Assembly: GCA_036346375.1 (NCBI GenBank)
Contig: CM070501.1
Span: 38,522,539 to 38,586,538 of the forward strand
Direction: 5' to 3'
DNA length: 64,000 nt
DNA from: Guadua angustifolia
Taxonomy: Eukaryota; Streptophyta; Magnoliopsida; Poales; Poaceae
Shown here: one piece after another, positions 57,701 to 64,000 of the stretch
Layout of the letters: every line of letters starts with the position of its first letter
Position numbering within the stretch: position 1 is the stretch's first letter
Position numbers and translations under genes: made by a program
The notes under the pieces: model-generated
What the model saw: only the letters and a program-made list of their open reading frames with translations
The model's database searches: none
What the model was told of the DNA's origin: nothing

Positions 57701-58261
57701 TGCAACAGGTCCTTCTGCCATCTGGCTTTGAGGAGTGGGCAAAAGGTGCTGGCTGGCAGCTAGCTGTGAGAATGGGCAAAAGTGACAGAGAGATGGCAGT
57801 TGCCTGATTTAGACTAGAGTATGTCGGTTCAGCATAGTTCTGGTTTTCGTTGAGGTTGAAATCAGCTATTTGAGCTCATTTGGATGTACTGAAATCAGGA
57901 TGTAGTCTAATGTGAATATGAAAGTTTTAACTTGTATATTCTCTTTGATGATTTGTGTGTGTATGAATGAGGTTAAAAATTTTAAGTGCCGGCTTATTTG
58001 TTGATCTGATGGGATTATTGTACTTTTGTGGAGACGACATAAATCTTAAGTTGTGATTTTGGTGATCTTGAGTAAAGATATATGAATATATACACTTGGG
58101 CATAATAATTAGCAATTATGTGATTGAAATCCAATGATTAAGTGCATTGTTATATTTGATGGTGATTGAGGTATATTAGTATGCCAAAGTTATGGTGAGA
58201 ATATACAGGAGTTTATTTTCAAGTTTATATTTTTGTGGTGAAGCTGAATTCTTGAATGGTA
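54772..58261. other. Non-genic region including the TGAAACTT tract
   Basis: The stretch 54772-55690 has a GC-rich patch and then open frames (for example 55418-55690) that match nothing I recognise. The TGAAACTT tract is 55690-57310. A transposon-end-like CAGGGGCGGATTTAG is at about 57401. A patch at 57628-57810 after a CATGCAG acceptor-like site could be a broken exon, but no family was recognised. The remainder is AT-rich. Confidence 0.4.
55690..57310. repeat. TGAAACTT-word tract with a reversed central block
   Basis: From about 55690 to 56265 the words TGAAACTT, GAAACTA and AAAACTTG recur every 10-25 bases on the plus strand. From about 56285 to 56720 the plus strand carries the reverse complement instead (AAGTTTCA, AGTTTCAT, GTTTCAA). 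From about 56725 to 57310 the original orientation returns. Higher-order units exist: CACTACCATGAAACT is at about 55955 and again near 56112. No frame codes for a recognisable protein. Confidence 0.8.
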
Positions 58262-58354
58262 CAATATTGAAGACTACTAAGAAATGAAAGATCAGTTGAA
58301 AGATGTAATAGAGAATCAGAGTACTTGAAAGATATATGTGCTAATGAAAAGATA

Positions 58355-59718
58355 CTAGATCAATGCCCGTGCGTTGCTACGAAAAATAAAATTGGTAATG
58401 AAACATAAAAGTCAAGCAATAAAAGAAATTATGCTACAAGATCAAACATCTATTTCTCTCGATTACAAAAGTTTTTATGGTTTCTTCTCCGGTATGAATT
58501 AAAACCAAAATATATTACACATAGCAATATATATTACCAATCTCAAAAATCAATCAATCAATCATTTTTATACCCGCAGCGTGCGCTCCTCGGCGCCGTC
58601 GACCTTATCTTCCTCGTCGTCTCGCTCGTCCTCGTTATCCACTGCCTTCGTAGGGGCGACACGGGGGCTTCCCGAGAACGAGGCGCTGCTGCCGAAGCCA
58701 CCGCCATTCCAGATCACTGGCCGCTACGCGGTCGCGCTCAGGGCGTCCGCCGTCCTTCTCGCACTAGCATTCTTCCTCCTGCTGAGCACGCCATAGCGCG
58801 CTGTGGAGTCCGCCTTCCTCGCCACCCACTTCGTCGCGCATGCCATGGCCGCATGGTCAGTCTCCTCGGAGAAAGGGGCCACTATTGCCACCCAGTCTTT
58901 GCACTTCCGCGTCTTCTGGATCGCCACTGCTCTCGACGCCGTGCTCTTCTCCGCTTCGGCGGTGATCCGCTGCGTCGACGGTTCGCTGCTCTTTCTAGAT
59001 GACCCTCTCGCCTTTGCCGACCTACTCGTCTCCATGCCTCTAGCGTACCTAGCCATCACTGGCTTCACTGGCCATGGTGCCGAAGCCCATGAATATGAAC
59101 CAGAAAACACCAGCGCCGAGGCGCCCGCCACGTCGTGCGCCGCCTCGTTGTTCCTCTCTTGTGACGTTCAGTTGGATCAACCCGTTGATCTCCAAGGGGA
59201 ATGCCAATGACTCTCTCACCGCTGACGACGTCTCACCAGTGTCGCCGGGCAATCGTGCCGAAGCATCGTATGCTTTATTCACGCCCAATCGGCGGCATTG
59301 GGTCACGGCACCGGTGGGTGTCGACTCTCTCGTCCTTTTGGTCGCAGCATTATCGATCGACGCTCGGCCTCCAAGCCTCGCAGCTATGTACGTCGGTCCG
59401 TCACTTATTGATCAATTCGTCGAGTTCATTCGCCGCGGCGGCACGACATGGGAGATCTTGAATGAATTCCCTCGATTGATTCTGTGAAAACTGTACAGCA
59501 TATATAGAGTACAAAAGAATGATTGGCAGGCTATTAATTACCAGCAATAACCAGGGATTTTGCTATAATAATCAGCCATATTTAGAGAGATATAGCTAGC
59601 TGTAAATCAGGAAAGATTAATTAGCTATAATGACCGGCTATTATTGGAGATATGGCAGAGAGAGGGGGCTAGGAAGAATGAAACGCTGCCACCAACTGCA
59701 AATTTATATTAGTAGAGA
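58355..59718 (-). mobile_element. Helitron carrying a captured ABCC transporter fragment, copy 1
   Basis: On the minus strand the 5' end is TCTCTACTAATATAAATT, matching the grass Helitron start TCTMTAYTA. The 3' end is CGTAGCAACGCACGGGCATT then GATCTAG, matching the maize-type terminus CGT..AA.GCACG...CTAG. The element sits exactly between A (58354) and T (59719), the expected AT target without target duplication. The length is 1,364 bp. It encodes no Rep/helicase, so it is non-autonomous. Its interior is mostly an ABCC gene fragment in antisense orientation to the Helitron. Confidence 0.82.
58583..59487 (+). pseudogene. ABCC (MRP-type) transporter 5' fragment, copy 1
   Basis: The fragment reads ALLGAVDLIFLVVSLVLV (an N-terminal TMD0 helix) in one frame. 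It then moves to another frame through ...ALRASAVLLALAFFLLLSTP, a premature TAG at 58795-58797, then ...LHFRVFWIATALDAVLFSAS and ...MPLAYLAITGFTGHG. A further frame shift near 59140 leads to ATFSWINPLISKG-like sequence (here VTFSWINPLISKGNANDSLT), the start of the first ABC transmembrane domain, and on to YVGPSLIDQFVEFIRRGGTT. It ends at ILNEFPRLIL before TGA, where sequence similarity to ABCC stops. Plant ABCC proteins are vacuolar or plasma-membrane pumps of conjugates. This is about the first 300 codons of a ~1,500-codon protein, so it is not functional. Confidence 0.8.
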
Positions 59719-60004
59719 TTAGAAGATAAACATCTTTTACGGATTTGGATTTGAGGTAGGTTTTTACATAAGAGTGCTTTTATTACTTTGTATCACATAA
59801 GAAATAGTTTTATATGATATTTCACAACAACGTGTGGGCACCTAGCTAGCACTAAATCACAATTTACTGTACACCTAAACTTGCCAGTTGCCAATGAGAC
59901 AATGCGCACGTACAGAAGAACGATACAGACCAATCGCAGCTCATGCCTTCTCATGGGTGATTTGGTGGTCAACCCCCATGTACCCGTCCTCTCCTCCCCC
60001 AGGG

Positions 60005-60586
60005 TTCTTTAAGGAACTCGGTTTGGAGGTGGCCATCAAGCGGGGTGTCCAATGGGTCGACGCAGGGGCGCAAGGAGCGAGTACGCCGCCGAGGTGCGCA
60101 TCATCAGCCAGCTGCGCCACCACTACCTCGTCCGGCTCGTCGGGTGGTGCCACGAGCACCGTGGCGACTTCCTGCTCGTGTACAAGCTCATGCCCAACGG
60201 CAGCGTCGACCACCACCTCTACGGCAAGGGCGTGCCCCTCACCTGGACGACTCGGTACGACATCGCGACAGGCCTCGCGTCGGCGATGCTCTACCTCCAC
60301 GAGGAGTGCGCGCAATGCATCGTACACCGCGACATCAAGCGGAGCAATGTCATGCTGGATGCCACATTCAATGCCAAGCTCGGTGACTGGCCTCGCCAAG
60401 CTCGTCGAGCACAGCAGCCTGCCCTACACCACCGTCCTGGCCGGCACGTTGGGCTACCTGGCGCCGGAGTGCGTGATGACAGGCAAGGCGAGCCGGATGT
60501 CGGACGTGTACAGCTTCGGCGTCGTGGCACTGGAGATCGCGTGCGGGCGACGGCCAGCGGAGCTCAACGAGGAGCCAAACCGCTAG
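60005..60586 (+). pseudogene. L-type lectin receptor kinase fragment, copy 1 (frameshifted)
   Basis: The fragment covers the kinase domain from just after the glycine-rich loop (GFFKELGLEVAIK) through EYAAEVRIISQLRH, LVRLVGWCHEHRGDFLLVY, CIVHRDIKRSNVMLD and GTLGYLAPECVMTGKA to DVYSFGVVALEIACGRRP, then AELNEEPNR and a stop. Compared with copy 2 it has an extra G and a 4-base insertion near 60036-60090. A 2-base loss inside the DFG-coding triplets near 60390 destroys the magnesium-binding motif and shifts the frame. HRDIKR has Arg where kinases have Pro (copy 2 has Pro). The lectin domain, membrane helix and C lobe are missing. Apparent pseudogene. Confidence 0.8.
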
Positions 60587-61172
60587 AGATCAAACAGCCG
60601 GATCAAAGCTAGCATGTAGCTGACTTCTGTCAATTAGGCGTCAGAACCTTCAGACAACAGATCTCACGCATACATTCAATACCTGATACCACCCCAAATC
60701 AAGCATACATAGACAATACCCATTCTCCATAAACTATTGAGATTAAATAGAAATAGCTCAGCTAAATCTTTTACATGGTTTATCATATAACCACACTGCG
60801 GAAACGCTGATGCCCAAACAAAGTTCAAATATGCTGGTGACAACTATGTACAGATATCACGTTAGCTAATGACATTTTACTTTGTTGCCTTCATGATATA
60901 AGTCAAAAACAGACACCACTGCAGCTAATTGAAAATTTACTGACAAAGTACCTTTCTGCATGCCGTACGAAAAGAATTGGATGATCTAACCGCCACAATG
61001 CACCTTTAAACTACAAAATCGCAGCACCTGTACAAGCCATACACTAATAACCCCTAGAGAAATGCTATTTTGTTATTTGCAATATTGAAGACTACTAAGA
61101 AATGAAAGATCAGTTGAAAGATGTAATAGAGAATCAGAGTACTTGAAAGATATATGTGCTAATGAAAAGATA

Positions 61173-62476
61173 CTAGATCAATGCCCGATGCTTACTTAAA
61201 AATAAAATTGGTAATGAAACATAAAAGTCAAGCAATAAAAGAAATTATGCTACAAGATCAAACATCTATTTCTCTCGACATAAAAGTTTTTATGGTTTCT
61301 TCTCCAGTATGAATTAAAACCAAAATATATTACACATAGCAATATATATTACCAATCTCAAAAATCAATCAATCAATCATTTTTATACCGCAAGCGCGCC
61401 CTCGGCGCCGCGACCTTATCTTCCTCGTCGCCTCGCCGTCCTCGTTATCCATCTGCTCAGAGGGGCGACACGGGCTTCCCGAGAACGAGGCGCCGCCGGC
61501 CACCGCCATTCCGATCATGCCGCTACGCTGTCGCGCTCAGGCGCCCGCCGTCCTTCTCGCACTAGCATTCTTCCTCCGCCGAAGCACGCCATAGCGTCCT
61601 GTGGAGTCCGCCTTCTCGCCACCCACTTCGTCGCGATGCCATGGCCGCATGGTCGGTCTCTCGGAGAAAGGGCCACTATTGCCACCCGCTTTGCACTTCC
61701 GCGTCTTCGATCGCCATCGCTCTCGACGCCGCTTTTCTCCGCTTCGGCGGTGATCCGTGCGCGACGGTTCGTCGCTTTTCTAGATGACCTCGCTTTGCCG
61801 ACCTACTCGCTCCATGCCTCTAGCGTATCTAGCCATCATGGCTTCACTGGCCATGGTGCCGAAGCCCATGAATATGAACCAGAAAACACCAGCGCCGAGG
61901 CGCCCGCCACGTCGTGCGCCGCCTCGTTGTTCCTCTCTTGTGACGTTCAGTTGGATCAACCCGTTGATCTCCAAGGGGAATGCCAATGACTCTCTCACCG
62001 CTGACGACGTCTCACCAGTGTCGCCGGGCAATCGCGCCGAAGCATCGTATGCTTTATTCACGCCCAATCGCCGGCTGGGTCACGGCACCGGTGGGTGTCG
62101 ACTCGTCGTCCTTTTGGTCGCAGCATTATCGATCGACGCCGCCTTCGGCCTCGCAGCTATGCTATCGCTCGGTCCGTCACTTATTGATCAATTGCCGAGT
62201 TCATTCGCGCGGCACGACATGGGAGATCTTGAATGAATTCCGATTGATTCTGTGAAAACTGTGACAGATATATAGAGTACAAAAGAATGATTGGCAAGCT
62301 ATTAATTACCAAGAATAACTGGATTTTGCTATAATAATCACCATATTTAGAGAGATATAGCTAGTAGAATCGGAAAGATTAATTAGCTATAATGACCGGC
62401 TATTATTGGAGATATGGCGAGAGGGGCTAGGAAGAATGAAACGCCGCCACCAATCGCAAATTTATATTAGTAGAGA
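61173..62476 (-). mobile_element. Helitron with ABCC fragment, copy 2 (decayed 3' end)
   Basis: This element was duplicated together with unit 2. The 5' end TCTCTACTAATATAAATT (minus strand) is intact at 62476, and CTAG is still present at 61173-61176. The GCACGGGC block before it has decayed to ATGCCCGATGCTTACTT on the plus strand. The length is 1,304 bp against 1,364 bp for copy 1. Confidence 0.75.
61391..62255 (+). pseudogene. ABCC transporter 5' fragment, copy 2 (many small indels)
   Basis: The same ABCC region as at 58583-59487, with dozens of 1-3 base differences that break every long frame in the TMD0 part. The linker segment TFSWINPLISKGNANDSLT is still readable from about 61940. It stops at the same place as copy 1 (ILNEF then RLIL and stop). 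Confidence 0.75.
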
Positions 62477-62763
62477 TTAGAAGATAAACATCTTTTACGG
62501 ATTTGGATTTGAGGTAGGTTTTTACATAAGAGTGCTTTTATTACTTTGTATCACATAAGAAATAGTTTTATATGATATTTCACAACAACGTGTGGGCACC
62601 TAGCTAGCACTAAATCACAATTTACTGTACACCTAAACTTGCCAGTTGCCAATGAGACAATGCGCACGTACAGAAGAACGATACAGACCAATCGCAGCTC
62701 ATGCCTTCTCATGGGTGATTTGGTGGTCAACCCCATGTACCCGTCCTCTCCTCCCCAGGGTTC

Positions 62764-63339
62764 TTGAAGGACCTCGGTTTGGATGTCGCCATCAAGCGGG
62801 TGTCCAAGGGGTCGACGCAGGGGCGCAAGGAGTACGCCGCCGAGGTGCGCATCATCAGCCAGCTGCGCCACCGCCACCTCGTCCGGCTCGTCGGGTGGTG
62901 CCACGAGCACCGCGGCGACTTCCTCCTCGTGTACGAGCTCATGCCCAATGGCAGCGTCGACCACCACCTCTACGGCGAGGGCGTGGCCCTCACCTGGCCG
63001 ACGCGGTACGACGTCGTGTTAGGCCTGGCGTCGGCGATGCTCTACCTCCACGAGGAGTGCGCGCAGTGCATCGTGCACCGCGACATCAAGCCGAGCAATG
63101 TCATGCTGGATGCCACCTTCAATGCCAAGCTCGGTGACTTCGGCCTCGCCAAGCTCGTCGAGCACAGCAGCACGCCCCACACCATCGTCCTGGTCGGCAG
63201 GCTGGGCTACCTAGCCCTAGAGTGCGTGATGACGGGCAAGGCGGGCCGGGAGTTGGACGTGTATAGCTTCGGCGTCGTGGCATTGGAGATCGCGTGCAGG
63301 CGACGGCCGGCGGAGCTCAACGAGGAGCCAAACCGCTAG
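62764..63339 (+). pseudogene. L-type lectin receptor kinase fragment, copy 2 (open frame, incomplete kinase)
   Basis: One open frame of 191 codons gives a kinase core lacking both ends. VAIK Lys is residue 11, HRD is 105-107 with catalytic Asp107 and Asn112, and DFG is 125-127. The activation-segment APE has become ALE (151-153) and the segment before it is GRLGYL where GTLGYL is usual. The domain stops after AELNEEPNR at the same stop codon as copy 1. The glycine-rich loop, lectin domain and membrane helix upstream are absent; the similarity begins at GFLKDLG immediately downstream of where the loop would be. The Met at 62764 is an internal one. L-type lectin receptor kinases sense extracellular signals at the plasma membrane; this remnant could not. 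A transcribed cytosolic fragment is possible but I consider it a pseudogene. Confidence 0.8.
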
Positions 63340-63832
63340 AGATCAAACAGCCGGATCAAAGCTAGCATGTAGCTGACTTCTGTCAATTAGGCGTCAGAAC
63401 CTTCAGACAACAGATCTCACGCATACATTCAATACCTGATACCACCCCAAATCAAGCATACATAGACAATACCCATTCTCCATAAACTATTGAGATTAAA
63501 TAGAAATAGCTCAGCTAAATCTTTTACATGGTTTATCATATAACCACACTGCGGAAACGCTGATGCCCAAACAAAGTTCAAATATGCTGGTGACAACTAT
63601 GTACAGATATCACGTTAGCTAATGACATTTTACTTTGTTGCCTTCATGATATAAGTCAAAAACAGACACCACTGCAGCTAATTGAAAATTTACTGACAAA
63701 GTACCTTTCTGCATGCCGTACGAAAAGAATTGGATGATCTAACCGCCACAATGCACCTTTAAACTACAAAATCGCAGCACCTGTACAAGCCATACACTAA
63801 TAACCCCTAGAGAAATGCTATTTTGTTATTTG

Positions 63833-64000
63833 TCCTGATAAATTTTTATCTATCACTGCCTATTACACCATCCCATGAGCAAAATTGTGTTCAGTCTCAG
63901 GAGTGATGCTAAACCATGAAGAAAAGCGATGCTAAACCATGAACAAATAATTCAAGTCTTCCACTGTCAAACGAGTCTGACGGGCATCGGATCTGTCTTC
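63833..64000. other. Unique sequence after the tandem duplication
   Basis: These 168 bases follow the end of unit 2. They contain a short direct repeat (GATGCTAAACCATGAA twice near 63904-63942) and no recognised gene. Confidence 0.5.

Larger units (their letters stand above)
58262..61079. repeat. Tandem duplication unit 1 (2,818 bp)
   Basis: The unit starts CAATATTGAAGACTACTAAG and ends AATGCTATTTTGTTATTTG. It is followed head-to-tail by unit 2 with no spacer. It holds a Helitron (58355-59718) and an L-type lectin receptor kinase fragment (about 60005-60586), then about 480 bases of non-coding sequence that is essentially identical in unit 2. Confidence 0.92.
61080..63832. repeat. Tandem duplication unit 2 (2,753 bp)
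   Basis: Collinear with 58262-61079 throughout. The last ~480 bases are essentially identical, and the kinase part differs by few changes. The Helitron part carries many 1-3 base losses, which accounts for the shorter length. The unit ends at 63832, where the sequence departs (TCCTGATAAATT). Confidence 0.92.

Noticed and set aside
1..64000. Search for a CRISPR array, toxin-antitoxin, phage or biosynthetic gene cluster
   Set aside because: The sequence is plant nuclear DNA with spliced genes and plant transposons; no regular spacer array or clustered prokaryotic-type genes were seen.

Overview
This window is nuclear DNA from a plant, almost certainly a grass (Poaceae). The signs are GC-rich first exons next to AT-rich introns, Tourist and Stowaway MITEs, a very small SMART/TRIM-type LTR element, a grass/maize-type Helitron, and proteins that match plant families. 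I cannot name the species. No bacterial-type system, CRISPR array, rRNA or convincing tRNA was seen.

Layout. Bases 1-158 may be the 3' end of a gene whose body lies outside the window. Two short arabinogalactan-peptide genes (2711-2902 + and 5048-5242 -) face each other across a truncated LINE. A two-exon gene for a 68-residue plant microprotein is at 7798-8129 (-). From 8.2 to 17.3 kb there is no convincing gene, only MITEs, short tandem duplications, a CTCTC-rich tract and a degenerate ~170-bp tandem array. An eight-exon gene for a VMP1/KMS-type ER membrane protein spans 17349-25177 (+) and carries at least five MITE or foldback insertions in its introns. A decayed Ty1/copia element (25729-30272, - strand, TSD CTCAT) follows. 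Next is a 26-exon gene for an insulin-degrading-enzyme-like M16 zinc peptidase (31527-44565 +, 967 codons), whose introns hold a solo-LTR-like insertion, a 281-bp SMART element and a Stowaway MITE. A short serine-rich-related gene (44944-45183 -) converges on it.

From 45.2 kb to the end the sequence is mostly repeats and gene debris. Two diverged copies of a ~1.6-2.0 kb segment (49351-50937 and 52811-54771) flank an LTR fragment and a decayed ABCC-transporter fragment. A 1.6-kb tract is built of the word TGAAACTT, with a central block in the opposite orientation (55.69-57.31 kb). A ~2.8-kb direct tandem duplication (58262-61079 and 61080-63832) contains, in each copy, a Helitron that captured the 5' part of an ABCC transporter gene, followed by a fragment of an L-type lectin receptor kinase.

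The intact genes look independent: cell-surface proteoglycan peptides, an early-secretory-pathway/autophagy membrane protein, and a peptidase. They do not form a pathway cluster. The coding models for VMP1 and the M16 peptidase were assembled by reading splice sites; every exon joins in frame, and each gene needs one non-canonical GC-AG intron. The most unusual elements are the gene-capturing Helitron inside a tandem duplication, the complete 281-bp LTR element, the strand-switching TGAAACTT tract, and the ~170-bp array upstream of the VMP1 gene.
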